Shown in pieces: positions 8,349-17,088 of a stretch of 58,798 nt of DNA. The notes below the pieces were generated by a model. That model saw only the letters and a list, made by a program, of their open reading frames with translations, searched no databases and had not been told where the DNA came from. The DNA comes from Caryophanales bacterium UBA1737 (lineage in GTDB: Bacteria; Bacillota_I; Bacilli_A; ML615J-28; CAG-313). The DNA lies in the NCBI GenBank assembly GCA_002315915.1, contig DCIB01000007.1, forward strand, positions 478 through 59,275. Reading direction: 5' to 3'. The translations under genes and the position numbers were made by a program. Each line of letters opens with the position of its first letter. The first letter of the stretch is position 1.

Positions 8349-8767
8349 GAGTTTTAATTGATACTTGTGTTATTATCGATGCACTACAAAATAGAGAACC
8401 TTTTTCTATAGATAGTGAAAAGATATTTGTTTATGCTGCAAATAAAGTATTTAATGGATACATATCAGCTAAATCCTTAACTGATATTTATTATTTAGTT
8501 CACAAATTAACTCATAGCAAGGAACAAACAAAAGAAATAATTAACAGTCTATTAATGTTGTTTAATATTCTTGATACCAAAGCAATTGATTGTAAAAAAG
8601 CATTATTATCGACAGTTTCTGATTATGAAGATGCTGTTATGATTGAATCAGCAAAAAGTAATGAAATAGAATGTATTGTTACAAGAAACGAAAATGACTA
8701 TGTAAATTCTAGTGTTAAGATATATTCACCTAAACAATTTATAGATTTTTTTAACGTAGTTAATTAG
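8345..8767 (+). CDS. PIN-domain ribonuclease toxin (VapC-like)
   Basis: The 140-residue protein starts MRVLIDTCVIIDAL, placing the first PIN acidic residue at D6. Further acids expected for the Mg-binding site are D47 or a neighbour, D96 within DYEDAVMIESA, and D118 within NENDY. PIN toxins are endoribonucleases that usually cut tRNA or rRNA to stop growth. Pairing with a Phd/YefM-type antitoxin, not VapB, is common for this PIN subgroup. The gene overlaps the antitoxin by four bases and ends before a bidirectional terminator. Confidence 0.85.
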   Translation: MRVLIDTCVIIDALQNREPFSIDSEKIFVYAANKVFNGYISAKSLTDIYYLVHKLTHSKEQTKEIINSLLMLFNILDTKAIDCKKALLSTVSDYEDAVMIESAKSNEIECIVTRNENDYVNSSVKIYSPKQFIDFFNVVN

Positions 8768-8820
8768 TTCATAATTTAAATACTAATTGTTTTTTACTTT
8801 AAGTTATATTTATGATAAAA

Positions 8821-8853
8821 AAAGATGATTTAAGTTTAACTTAAATCATCTTT
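8821..8853. terminator. bidirectional terminator between PIN toxin and alcohol dehydrogenase
   Basis: A perfect 14-bp stem (AAAGATGATTTAAG, 8821-8834; complement 8840-8853) with a 5-base loop is flanked by A-runs on the left and a T-rich stretch on the right, so it can serve both converging genes. Confidence 0.85.
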
Positions 8854-8868
8854 ATTTATTTTATAATA

Positions 8869-10080
8869 CTATTTTTTAAGTCCACAAACTATATCATACA
8901 TTTCTTTAAATTCTTCTTTATTGAAGATTACTGGAACTGGATATAGAGGGTTAGCTTCTTTCATAGCATTTTTGATCATTTGATCAATATCTTCTGCTTT
9001 GTATGGTTCTAGATACATAGGAATATTCATACGTTTATTCATTGCAAAGATTTCATCAATAAACATATTAGCAAGTTCTTTATCAGAATTACCTGTCATA
9101 CCTACTTCTCTTGCAAGAATAGCAAGTTTTTTGTATGATGCTTTACCATATCTACGAAGAACATGTGGTAGAATTACAGCATTTGCAAGTCCATGTGGTA
9201 CATGATAATATCCACCAAATGAATGAGCAATAGCATGTACATTACCTACATATGCTCTTGTAAATGCAACACCTGCTTGATAAGCAGCTATTTGCATTTC
9301 ATTACGTGCTTCAATATCTGTAGGATTATTATAAGCTTTTTCTAAGTACTTAAATATTAACTTAGTAGCAGATATTGCCATTTTCTTTGTTTTAATTGTA
9401 TTAGCTGATCCAATGAATGCTTCAACTGCATGTGTTAATGCATCCATACCTGTAGTTGATGTAATATGTGGAGGAAGTTTTACTGTTACAACTGGATCTA
9501 ATACTGCATAATCTGGAATTAATACAGGGTCATTTATTGCATATTTTTCATGAGTTTTAGCATTAGTAATTACAGCTGCTAAAGTTGTTTCTGATCCTGT
9601 TCCAGATGTAGTTGGTACTGCGTAGAATGGTGGAATCTTTTTTAATACTTTTAATACTCCACGCATTTTTTGAACTTCAGTCTTTGGACGAGCAACACGT
9701 GCACCTACACCTTTTGCACAGTCCATTGAAGATCCGCCACCAAATGCGATAATAGCTTTATGTCCTTCCTTATGATATTGTTCTAATGCCTCTTCGATAT
9801 TGTCAATTGTTGGATTAGGTACTGTTTTATGATAACAAGAATATTTAACACCTTCTTTATCAAGTGCTTTAAATAAATCATTTAACATTCCTAATTCAAA
9901 TAATACATTATCAGTTACAATTAATACTGATTCTATATTTTTTTCTTTTAAATGTTTAGGTAGTTCTTTTAAACAACCTTCGCCTTTAATAATCTTAGGT
10001 TCTGAAAAATCTAAGAAATGGCATGCTACCCAGAATATTCCTTGGAATACACGAGCGTATGCTCTATAAAATACGTTCAT
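8869..10080 (-). CDS. iron-containing alcohol dehydrogenase
   Basis: The 403-residue NAD(P)-dependent enzyme shows FGGGSSMDCAKG (nucleotide binding), GTGSETT, HAVEAF, and the metal ligands in HAIAHSFGGYYHVPHG. It interconverts an alcohol and aldehyde or ketone; four-carbon or glyceraldehyde-type substrates are common in the family but cannot be decided here. The ATG at 10080 is chosen over the in-frame one at 10098 because AAAGGAG sits about eight bases before it. The gene is monocistronic and shares a bidirectional terminator with the converging toxin gene. Confidence 0.88.
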   Translation of the reverse strand: MNVFYRAYARVFQGIFWVACHFLDFSEPKIIKGEGCLKELPKHLKEKNIESVLIVTDNVLFELGMLNDLFKALDKEGVKYSCYHKTVPNPTIDNIEEALEQYHKEGHKAIIAFGGGSSMDCAKGVGARVARPKTEVQKMRGVLKVLKKIPPFYAVPTTSGTGSETTLAAVITNAKTHEKYAINDPVLIPDYAVLDPVVTVKLPPHITSTTGMDALTHAVEAFIGSANTIKTKKMAISATKLIFKYLEKAYNNPTDIEARNEMQIAAYQAGVAFTRAYVGNVHAIAHSFGGYYHVPHGLANAVILPHVLRRYGKASYKKLAILAREVGMTGNSDKELANMFIDEIFAMNKRMNIPMYLEPYKAEDIDQMIKNAMKEANPLYPVPVIFNKEEFKEMYDIVCGLKK

Positions 10081-10233
10081 TGTAATATCTCCTTTCATTC
10101 ATTAGTTATTACAATCATATTATACTTAATAAAATTTTATAAAGTGATAAATTTTATAAAAAAATATTTAGAAAAAATGATAATTTATTTTAATATTTGT
10201 TATAATATATCTATATAAAAAGAGGTATTAATT

Positions 10234-11484
10234 ATGGATATTATACAAATCTTAACATTAGTAGTTATAGTAGTTGTTGCGGTACTATTAATTATTAATA
10301 TGTTAAAACCTACTCCAGAATCTAAAGAAATTAAAAACTTTGATAATCAAATGAGTAATCTTCGTCAAGAAGTAACTAATTCTATTAGTAATTCTTCTAC
10401 ACAAATAGTATCTAATTTATCTAATACATTATCATTAAATAATGAATCTGTAAATAAACAATTAGAAACAGTAACATCTAATAATGATAAAGTAATAAAA
10501 GAATTAAAAGATTCTTTAGAAAAACTTATTAGTAATGTAAATATGCAACTTACTGATATTAGATCAACTACTGAAAAGAAGTTACTTGATATGCAATCAT
10601 CTATGGATGAAAAGTTAGATAAATCTTTAAATGATCGTTTACAAAAATCACTTCAAGGTGTCCAAGAAAAACTAGATGCTGTAACTAAAGGATTATATGA
10701 TATGCAGTCTCTTGCATCAGATGTAGGAGATTTAAAAAATGTATTAACTAATGTTAAAAATAGAGGTACATTTGGTGAAAATCAATTATCTAATATATTA
10801 GCAGATATGTTATCATCTGATCAATATGATGTAAATGTTAAAACTAAAGGTCCACAAGATCCAGTTGAATTTGCTGTAAAACTTCCAGGAGAATCTAAAA
10901 AAGATCCTATTTATTTACCAATAGATTCCAAGTTTCCACTTGAAAGTTATTACGCATTACAAGATGCATATGAAACAAGTGATAAAGATAATATAACTTC
11001 ATGTGTTAAAACATTAAAAAAAGCTATTACTGAACAAGCAAAAAAGATTCATGATAAATATATTAATGTACCTAAAACTACTGAATTTGGAATAATGTTT
11101 TTACCAAGTGAATCATTATATGCTGAAGTTATTAAATCTGGTGTATCAGAAGAAGTACAAAGAAATTTAAAAATATTAATTACTGGACCTACAACATTAT
11201 CTGCTTTACTTAATAGTTTACAAATGGGCTTTAGAACGTTAGCTATTCAAGAAAAAACATCCGAAGCATGGAAAGTATTAGAAGCAGTTAAAACTGAATT
11301 TGATACATTTAATGATGTATTAACTGTTGCTCAAAATAGAATTAATCAAGCTAATGATGAATTAGATAAATTAATAGGTGTTAGAAGTAGACAAATATCA
11401 TCTAAATTAAAAAGTGTTCAAAAAATAGATATTGGCGAAGCCAAATCTATTATTGGAATAGAAGAGGGAACAAATGAAAAATAA
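10234..11484 (+). CDS. rmuC: RmuC-family DNA recombination protein
   Basis: The 416-residue protein has an N-terminal membrane anchor (about 5-23) and a long coiled coil (about 40-150). The RmuC nuclease-like core follows, recognisable by RGTFGENQLSNILADML, LPIDSKFPLESY and FLPSESLYAEVI. RmuC proteins limit rearrangements between inverted repeats, but their biochemical activity is not settled. A TATAAT lies at 10201-10206 without a convincing -35. The next gene overlaps its 3' end by 11 bases. Confidence 0.88.
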   Translation: MDIIQILTLVVIVVVAVLLIINMLKPTPESKEIKNFDNQMSNLRQEVTNSISNSSTQIVSNLSNTLSLNNESVNKQLETVTSNNDKVIKELKDSLEKLISNVNMQLTDIRSTTEKKLLDMQSSMDEKLDKSLNDRLQKSLQGVQEKLDAVTKGLYDMQSLASDVGDLKNVLTNVKNRGTFGENQLSNILADMLSSDQYDVNVKTKGPQDPVEFAVKLPGESKKDPIYLPIDSKFPLESYYALQDAYETSDKDNITSCVKTLKKAITEQAKKIHDKYINVPKTTEFGIMFLPSESLYAEVIKSGVSEEVQRNLKILITGPTTLSALLNSLQMGFRTLAIQEKTSEAWKVLEAVKTEFDTFNDVLTVAQNRINQANDELDKLIGVRSRQISSKLKSVQKIDIGEAKSIIGIEEGTNEK

Positions 11485-12103
11485 AAAACTAATTGGTCTT
11501 ATATTAAATATAATAAATATTATATTAGAAATAATAGGATTAGTTGAAGCTGTTATTCTAATTGGCGGAGCAGAAATGCTTATATACTATACTCAACAAT
11601 CTAATATTTTATTACTTATCTCATCAATTCTTTATGTAATAGGTTATTTCACTAAGAAAAATGAAAATTTATTTAATGTATTAAAATATTGTAGTGTTGC
11701 CGTTACTACACAAACATTTTTAGTATCATTATTTTTATTAACACCTAATCTTGCAGGAACAATGGGATTATGGGAAGCATTTAAAATGATGTTTTTATCA
11801 AAATGCGTATTATATCATCATTTCTTATGTCCAGTAATAGGAATTATATCTTTATTATTCTTTGAAGAAGGAAATAAGTTATCACTTAAGAATACATTCC
11901 ATGCAATGATATATACAATAACTTATGCCGTAGTATATATAATACTTAATATCTTAAAAGTAATAGAAGGACCATATTTCTTCTTAATGGTATATGCCCA
12001 ACCTGTATATATGAGCATAATTTGGTGTATTGTTGTACCAGGTATTGCATATGGTATTTGTGTATTATTAAGATTATTGTTTAATAAAACACATAATTAT
12101 TAA
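11474..12103 (+). CDS. six-helix membrane protein, possibly Pr6Pr-like
   Basis: This 209-residue protein has about six membrane segments (roughly 5-28, 38-58, 68-90, 112-130, 140-162 and 172-200). The pattern YYTQQSNILLLISSILY, then HHFLCPVIGIISL, resembles the spacing of polar residues in Pr6Pr/AIG1-type membrane proteins. That is a weak, memory-based resemblance. It overlaps the rmuC end and is followed by a strong terminator, so it is in the rmuC operon. Function is unknown. Confidence 0.65.
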   Translation: MKNKKLIGLILNIINIILEIIGLVEAVILIGGAEMLIYYTQQSNILLLISSILYVIGYFTKKNENLFNVLKYCSVAVTTQTFLVSLFLLTPNLAGTMGLWEAFKMMFLSKCVLYHHFLCPVIGIISLLFFEEGNKLSLKNTFHAMIYTITYAVVYIILNILKVIEGPYFFLMVYAQPVYMSIIWCIVVPGIAYGICVLLRLLFNKTHNY

Positions 12104-12106
12104 AAT

Positions 12107-12144
12107 AAAGTCTTTCAAAGATATTACTTTGAAAGACTTTTTAT
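12107..12144 (+). terminator. intrinsic terminator of the rmuC operon
   Basis: A perfect 14-bp stem (AAAGTCTTTCAAAG, 12107-12120; complement 12127-12140) with a 6-base loop is followed by TTAT. Confidence 0.85.
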
Positions 12145-12174
12145 GATAAGATACATATTAGAAAAGGTTATAAT

Positions 12175-13020
12175 ATGAAACAAATAATAAATGAAACATT
12201 TGATAAAGAAAGATCACTTTATCATTCTTATAATTTAGAAGTTAATAATTGTACTTTTAAAGGAGATTCTGATGGAGAATCACCTTTAAAAGAATCCAAA
12301 AATATAAAAGTGTTAAATTCTTTTTTTTATTTAAGATACCCATTTTGGCATGATATTAATTTAACTATCGAAAATACTCATTTATATAATACATGCAGAG
12401 CACCACTTTGGTATTCTAAAGATATAAATGTACAAAATTCTTTTATTGAATCTGTTAAACCATTTAGAGAATGTTCTAATATAGTTGTACTTGATTCAAA
12501 CATTATATCAGAAGAACCATTCTGGAATTGTAATAAAATAAATATTATTAATTCTAATATAGAAGGATTTTATGCTTTTAAAGATTGTAAAGATATATCA
12601 TTTGAACATTCTACTTTTAGTGGTAAATATTCATTTCAATATTCTAAAAATATTTATATTAATGATGTAACATTAAATACTAAAGATGCATTCTGGCATT
12701 CTAAAAATGTTTATGTTAAAGATTCTATTATTAATGGAGAATATTTAGGATGGTATTCTACTAATTTAACATTAGTTAATTGTGTTATTACAGGTACACA
12801 ACCATTTTGTTATTGTAATAATTTAAAACTAATTAATTGTAAATTAATAGATTGTGACTATGCATTTGAATATTCTACAGTTAAAGCAAATATAATAGGT
12901 AATATTTTATCTATTAAAAATCCTATTAATGGATATATTAATTGTGATAGTGTAGAAGATATTATATTTGATGATTTTAGAAGATCTAAATCATTTAAAA
13001 TTAATAATAAGAAATATTAA
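12175..13020 (+). CDS. DUF3737 family beta-helix protein
   Basis: The 281-residue protein is built of repeated short strands of the type NIKVLNSFF, DINVQNSFI, NIVVLDSNI, KINIINSNI and NVYVKDSII, spaced about 20 residues apart. This predicts a right-handed parallel beta-helix. The repeated Phe/Trp motif PFWH, PLWYS, PFREC, PFWNC, AFKDC, AFWHS is characteristic of DUF3737. No signal peptide is present, so it is cytoplasmic. Function of the family is unknown. A membrane protein gene follows after 10 bases. Confidence 0.85.
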   Translation: MKQIINETFDKERSLYHSYNLEVNNCTFKGDSDGESPLKESKNIKVLNSFFYLRYPFWHDINLTIENTHLYNTCRAPLWYSKDINVQNSFIESVKPFRECSNIVVLDSNIISEEPFWNCNKINIINSNIEGFYAFKDCKDISFEHSTFSGKYSFQYSKNIYINDVTLNTKDAFWHSKNVYVKDSIINGEYLGWYSTNLTLVNCVITGTQPFCYCNNLKLINCKLIDCDYAFEYSTVKANIIGNILSIKNPINGYINCDSVEDIIFDDFRRSKSFKINNKKY

Positions 13021-13030
13021 AAGGTAAATT

Positions 13031-13561
13031 ATGAAAATATTTAAATTAGTTAAATTCATCTTTAATATATTACTTACAATATTCATCTTCATTTTTAAAG
13101 ATATTTTCTTACATGAAAAAGTATTAAAATACTTTATTGGTTCAATTATATGTATTTATGCAATTGACGCAATATTCCCTGTTATATTTAAAGATAAAGA
13201 ATATTATAAAGAAGATAAATTTTATCACGGAATAGTAGAATTAATATTAGGATTATCTACAATAATATTCTTTAATGATTATGAGTGTATTTGTATAGTA
13301 TGGGGAGTATGGGCTATATTAAGAGAAGCTAATGAATTAAAAGAACTATTTATTTTTGAAAAAATAAAATTAGTTAAGTATTTATCAATAATTGAATCTA
13401 TTATTGCAATAGCATTTTCTATAATGTTAATAGCTGAAGCAGGTAAGACTCACGCATTAACTCATATGTACTTACTAGCATTAGAACTATTTACTGCAGT
13501 AGTGTTCCCTCAAATTAGTCATTTTATAGATAAAAAGTTATCAAAAGAAAATAATAAATAA
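13031..13561 (+). CDS. small multi-pass membrane protein, HdeD/DUF308-like by layout
   Basis: The 176-residue protein contains about five hydrophobic segments (roughly 5-25, 34-55, 67-84, 86-105 and 118-140) with a sixth near 145-165 and a charged C-terminus. Paired short helices and a Trp-Gly-Trp loop (VWGVWAILRE) recall the DUF308/HdeD group, but the match is not certain. It lies 10 bases after the DUF3737 gene and ahead of a terminator, so the two are probably co-transcribed. Confidence 0.6.
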   Translation: MKIFKLVKFIFNILLTIFIFIFKDIFLHEKVLKYFIGSIICIYAIDAIFPVIFKDKEYYKEDKFYHGIVELILGLSTIIFFNDYECICIVWGVWAILREANELKELFIFEKIKLVKYLSIIESIIAIAFSIMLIAEAGKTHALTHMYLLALELFTAVVFPQISHFIDKKLSKENNK

Positions 13562-13566
13562 TATTT

Positions 13567-13602
13567 AAACAGGTATAATCGGATTGATTATACCTGTTTT
13601 TA
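13567..13602 (+). terminator. intrinsic terminator
   Basis: A perfect 14-bp stem (AAACAGGTATAATC, 13567-13580; complement 13586-13599) with loop GGATT is followed by T-rich sequence. Confidence 0.9.
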
Positions 13603-13603
13603 T

Positions 13604-13641
13604 CCTTTACTTAGAATGTTATTATTTTTTCTAAGTAAAGG
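13604..13641. repeat. 13-bp inverted repeat with 12-base loop
   Basis: CCTTTACTTAGAA (13604-13616) pairs perfectly with 13629-13641. It sits immediately after the terminator and lacks a T-run behind it, so it is not a standard terminator on the plus strand. It could be a second half-terminator for transcripts from the right or a protein site. Confidence 0.6.
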
Positions 13642-13705
13642 GAAAGTGCTATTAAGTTTACATAGAATGATATTTTATAGTTGTTTATATTGTGTTCACA
13701 ATTAA

Positions 13706-13792
13706 TTTTGGTTGGAATTTTACTAAAATCGACCCATATTTTGGTTGGAATTTTACTAATTTTGATATGTTTTTTGGTTGGAATTTTACTAA
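13706..13792 (+). repeat. three direct repeats at exact 33-bp spacing upstream of the DUF4143 ATPase
   Basis: A 21-bp unit containing GGTTGGAATTTTACTAA occurs three times without mismatch, starting at 13706, 13739 and 13772. The 12-base spacers between copies differ. The period is three helical turns, so a protein could bind all copies on one face of the DNA. The last copy overlaps the likely -35 box of the ATPase promoter. The arrangement looks like an operator array or iterons. Confidence 0.9.
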
Positions 13793-13807
13793 TTAATGTG
13801 TTATAAT
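13778..13807 (+). promoter_or_regulatory. promoter of the DUF4143 ATPase inside the repeat array
   Basis: TTGGAA (13778-13783) lies within the third repeat, with an 18-base spacer to TATAAT (13802-13807), 20 bases before the start codon. The overlap suggests that whatever recognises the repeats controls this promoter. Confidence 0.6.
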
Positions 13808-13827
13808 ATATTCATAAGGAGAATTAT

Positions 13828-15177
13828 ATGTCATTATTTAGAAAAATTGAAAATGATTTATTAAGATGGAAAACTAGTGATTCTGCACTTATTGTATATG
13901 GACCAAGACAAGTTGGTAAAACTTATACGATAAAAGAATTTATTAAAAACTTTAATAGTTCTTGTTATTTGAATTTTCACAATAATCTAAAAGCTATAAA
14001 ATCAATTATTGAATCAAAAGATATAGATGATTTTTTATTGAGAATTTCATTATTATGCAATGAAAGAATATATTCTGATACATGTATTTTTATTGATGAA
14101 ATTCAAGAATACTATACTTATTTAAATAAGCATAGAGATATAGAAGAATATTTTGACATTATATATCAAACTAAAAATTTTGTTGAAAGAAAAAAACAAA
14201 GAATAATTTTATCGGGATCACTTTTAAGACTTGAATTGGATAATTTAATTACATCTCCAACAGGATATTTGTTAAAACTTGAAATGTATCCTTTAGATTT
14301 TGAAGAATTTTTAATTAATAACAAAGTAACTTCTGAAATTATTGAGATTGTAAAAAAATCAATTAAAAATGAAGAAGAAGTTCCTAACTATATTCATGAA
14401 CACTTTATGAGTAAATTCAATGAGTATCTTTTAGTTGGTGGAATGCCAAAAGCTGTTGAACAGTATTTAACTAAACATGATTTTTTACAAGTTGAAGATG
14501 CACATAACGAAATTGAAAGTTATATTGTTAATGATATAATGAGATATGCGTCTGATAATGAAAAATTAAAAGTAAAAGAAATATATAAATTAATCCCAAC
14601 AGAATTATCAAATCCATCAAGAAAATTTATATTATCTGATATATCTGAATATAATAAAAACAATAAAGAAATTTTAAGCTTTACATGGCTTAATAATGCA
14701 GGAATTACAATTCCAACATATTTAGTTAGTAATCCTACTATACCTTTAGTTTTAACTTCAAAAAGAAATCAATTTAAACTATTTTTTGAAGATGTAGGTT
14801 TATTATCATATAAACTATTTGATAGTGACACAAAACTTTCTATATTAAATAATAATATAAAAACTAATAATGGTTTTATATATGAAAATTTTGTAGCACA
14901 AGAACTTCATGCTCATGGTTTTAGTGACTTATATTATTATAATAATAAGAAAAATGGAGAAGTAGATTTTTTAGTGGAATATCATAGTGAAGTATTGCCT
15001 ATCGAAGTAAAATCTGGTAATAATAATACTTTTCATCGAGCACTGAATACTATTATAGATATTGATGAATATAACTTTTCAAAAGCTATTGTTTTAACAA
15101 AAGATAATTTTAAAAAAATTGGTAAATTTCTTTATTTACCTATATATGCTATTTCTTTTTTATACAAAAGAAAATAA
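13828..15177 (+). CDS. AAA+ ATPase with DUF4143 domain
   Basis: The 449-residue cytoplasmic protein has Walker A GPRQVGKT (25-32), Walker B IFIDEIQEY (88-96) and a sensor-like LSGSLLRLE. The C-terminal DUF4143 part contains LYYYNNKKNGEVDFLV and IEVKSG, which resembles a PD-(D/E)XK nuclease fold (E-V-D and E-V-K). The family is widespread in gut Firmicutes and Bacteroidetes and its role is unknown. A good GGAG site precedes the ATG. The gene is alone between two terminators and has an unusual direct-repeat array in its promoter. A second relative lies at the left window edge. Confidence 0.88.
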   Translation: MSLFRKIENDLLRWKTSDSALIVYGPRQVGKTYTIKEFIKNFNSSCYLNFHNNLKAIKSIIESKDIDDFLLRISLLCNERIYSDTCIFIDEIQEYYTYLNKHRDIEEYFDIIYQTKNFVERKKQRIILSGSLLRLELDNLITSPTGYLLKLEMYPLDFEEFLINNKVTSEIIEIVKKSIKNEEEVPNYIHEHFMSKFNEYLLVGGMPKAVEQYLTKHDFLQVEDAHNEIESYIVNDIMRYASDNEKLKVKEIYKLIPTELSNPSRKFILSDISEYNKNNKEILSFTWLNNAGITIPTYLVSNPTIPLVLTSKRNQFKLFFEDVGLLSYKLFDSDTKLSILNNNIKTNNGFIYENFVAQELHAHGFSDLYYYNNKKNGEVDFLVEYHSEVLPIEVKSGNNNTFHRALNTIIDIDEYNFSKAIVLTKDNFKKIGKFLYLPIYAISFLYKRK

Positions 15178-15194
15178 TCTATTTTTTAATTAAA

Positions 15195-15224
15195 AAAAGA
15201 ACTCATTATTACATGAGTTCTTTT
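15195..15224. terminator. bidirectional terminator between ATPase and the minus-strand operon
   Basis: A 12-bp stem (AAAAGAACTCAT, 15195-15206; complement 15213-15224) lies between the two convergent genes, with A-runs and T-runs on the two sides. Confidence 0.85.
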
Positions 15225-15233
15225 AGCTTTATT

Positions 15234-15707
15234 TTAGTTTATTGCGTTAGAAGTTGAAATTATGAAATTTGTAGTGTATGAATTATCCACAGATTGCGAT
15301 GATAAATAGTAATTGTAGCCACTAAATAAATATACAGAATATGTTTTATATGATGAACTAGTATAATAAGTTGATGTATTTACGGAAATCGATGAACTAT
15401 TTATATCATTATTATTGAAACGGTTAATTGTTAGGTTATTACAATTATTTAAATAGGTGCTATAAATTGTAATGTAATAAGTACCGCTTTGATTACATGA
15501 ATACTTATAGTATGATGATGAAGTTAGATTATAAGTTGAATCTTCATACATTTCTGAAGCATTATAATATGAATTTTTAGAAACCGATGAACTATTATTA
15601 TTTTGAGATGTTGGAGTTACAATATTCGCAAAACCAATAATAGAAAGTATTGTACCTATTCCTACTAAAGTCCAGACTATTATTTTTCTGATTAATTGAT
15701 CACGCAT
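15234..15707 (-). CDS. membrane-anchored Ser/Thr/Asn/Tyr-rich protein
   Basis: From the ATG at 15707 this is a 157-residue protein. It has a basic start, one membrane segment (about 6-27) and an external domain very rich in Ser, Thr, Asn and Tyr. The strand-like pattern YYKYSCNQSGTYYITIYS and YSVYLFSGYNYYLSS suggests a small beta-sandwich similar in feel to PPC-type domains; this is only an impression. The chosen start has GGAGG nine bases before it and overlaps the upstream stop by eight bases; an in-frame ATG at 15740 lacks such a site. It is the last gene of a three-gene operon. Confidence 0.65.
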   Translation of the reverse strand: MRDQLIRKIIVWTLVGIGTILSIIGFANIVTPTSQNNNSSSVSKNSYYNASEMYEDSTYNLTSSSYYKYSCNQSGTYYITIYSTYLNNCNNLTINRFNNNDINSSSISVNTSTYYTSSSYKTYSVYLFSGYNYYLSSQSVDNSYTTNFIISTSNAIN

Positions 15708-17088
15708 TAATATATTCCTCCATTTCTTCCAATTCTTCATTCATTTTTTCAATTTTTTCTTTCTTTTTTTCATTATATTTTAATTCCCAATTTAATATAA
15801 GAGCAAATAAAATTATAGATATTCCACTTAATAATAATAGATTTGGATTGTATGTTGAAACAATAAAACCAATAATTACAGCTATTACTGTTATTACAAA
15901 TCCTATAATTCTTAAAATTTGAAAGAATCCATCATCATCATCTTCATTTTTAGGTGGCTCTTCATTATTTTTTTGAAGTTTCATTGCATCATCATTTAAT
16001 CTTTCTTCTTCACTTAAAATGGAAGTTTTAATCTTTTGCTTTTCATCATCTATAAATTGTAATCCTTCTTTTAGACCATAACGTCTAAACGCATTATCTT
16101 TTTCAGCCTTAGTTAATGAATCAACAAGTTCAGGATGTTTTGATAAAATTTCTGCTTTTCTTTCAAATAAATCAAGTGATGCTTTTTCATATTCAATTCG
16201 TGCATCATTACTAATATTTTTTATTCTTTCAGATAATATTTGATTTGTTACAATTTTAGTTATATTTGTTTCTTGAAAACTTAATTCTTTAATGTCTATT
16301 GCATTAACACAAATACCATAATCTGCTAAAACAGAATTCGCTCTTGAAATAAATAAATTTTCGATAGGTGAGATTTTTGATGAAAAACTATAATAACCAA
16401 GTTTATTATCAATAATTGTTTCTGTAATACAATCACGCATTATCTTTTTAGTAAAAGTAAGAATAAAATTATAGATTTCATTATAACCAATATGTTTGAA
16501 ATCAATATCTAATTTATTAATGAATGCTATACTATCAGTAATTCTATAAGTTAAGTATGATTTAAAAATTAAATTTAATGGCATTTTTAAATCTGTGTCA
16601 TAATATGTAATTTGTGAACCTAAATATGGTGTATAGACAAATTTAATTAAAACATGTTCATCTACGCTTTTTTCAATTGCCATTTTGACTTCTAAACTAT
16701 CGGAATAATTAGATTCATTCTTAAATTTGGCATTGATTATTGCTTTTTGATCTTCCTGAGATTTTAATAATATTTGATATAAATAAACGTCTAATAATTC
16801 ATTTGTAAAATATTTTCTATTTAGTTTATAAATGTATTGATATGGTGATTTATGATATTCATTAAATGCATCTTCAATTAACTTTATTAAAAATTTTATT
16901 TCAGTTTCTGATTTAAACTCACAAACAGCATTTTCATATCTGTTAATATATTTGTTAACAGCGTCAACATGTTTTCTTTTTTCAGGTGATAAATCATCAA
17001 TATTAATATCTTTTTTATATAATGATTCAAATATGACCTGAACATCACCATTAATAATGTTTTTCTTCTTTAATTCTTCAATGGCCAT
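15700..17088 (-). CDS. SPFH/band-7-like protein with C-terminal membrane hairpin
   Basis: The 462-residue protein has a helical N-terminal region (1-140) and a central SPFH-like segment (about 145-300) with YRITDSIAFINKLDIDF and ISRANSVLADYGICVNAIDIKELSF. A long charged helix follows (300-375), then an acidic linker and two membrane segments (391-411 and 416-434) before a coiled-coil tail. SPFH proteins usually scaffold membrane microdomains, but their anchor is normally N-terminal. It overlaps the zinc-ribbon gene upstream by 19 bases and the small membrane protein downstream by eight, so all three are translationally coupled. Confidence 0.6.
   Translation of the reverse strand: MAIEELKKKNIINGDVQVIFESLYKKDINIDDLSPEKRKHVDAVNKYINRYENAVCEFKSETEIKFLIKLIEDAFNEYHKSPYQYIYKLNRKYFTNELLDVYLYQILLKSQEDQKAIINAKFKNESNYSDSLEVKMAIEKSVDEHVLIKFVYTPYLGSQITYYDTDLKMPLNLIFKSYLTYRITDSIAFINKLDIDFKHIGYNEIYNFILTFTKKIMRDCITETIIDNKLGYYSFSSKISPIENLFISRANSVLADYGICVNAIDIKELSFQETNITKIVTNQILSERIKNISNDARIEYEKASLDLFERKAEILSKHPELVDSLTKAEKDNAFRRYGLKEGLQFIDDEKQKIKTSILSEEERLNDDAMKLQKNNEEPPKNEDDDDGFFQILRIIGFVITVIAVIIGFIVSTYNPNLLLLSGISIILFALILNWELKYNEKKKEKIEKMNEELEEMEEYINA

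Noticed and set aside
8999..9205. Open frame opposite the alcohol dehydrogenase gene
   Set aside because: It lies wholly inside a conserved gene on the other strand with no ribosome site; the same applies to other antisense frames, for example at 27971-28423.
13706..13792. CRISPR array
   Set aside because: Only three units, with 12-base spacers and no cas gene; spacers are far too short.
13681..13806. Short frame through the 33-bp repeats giving an ILVGILL-type 11-residue repeat
   Set aside because: It has no ribosome site or good start and lies in the promoter of the ATPase; DNA repeats are the better reading.
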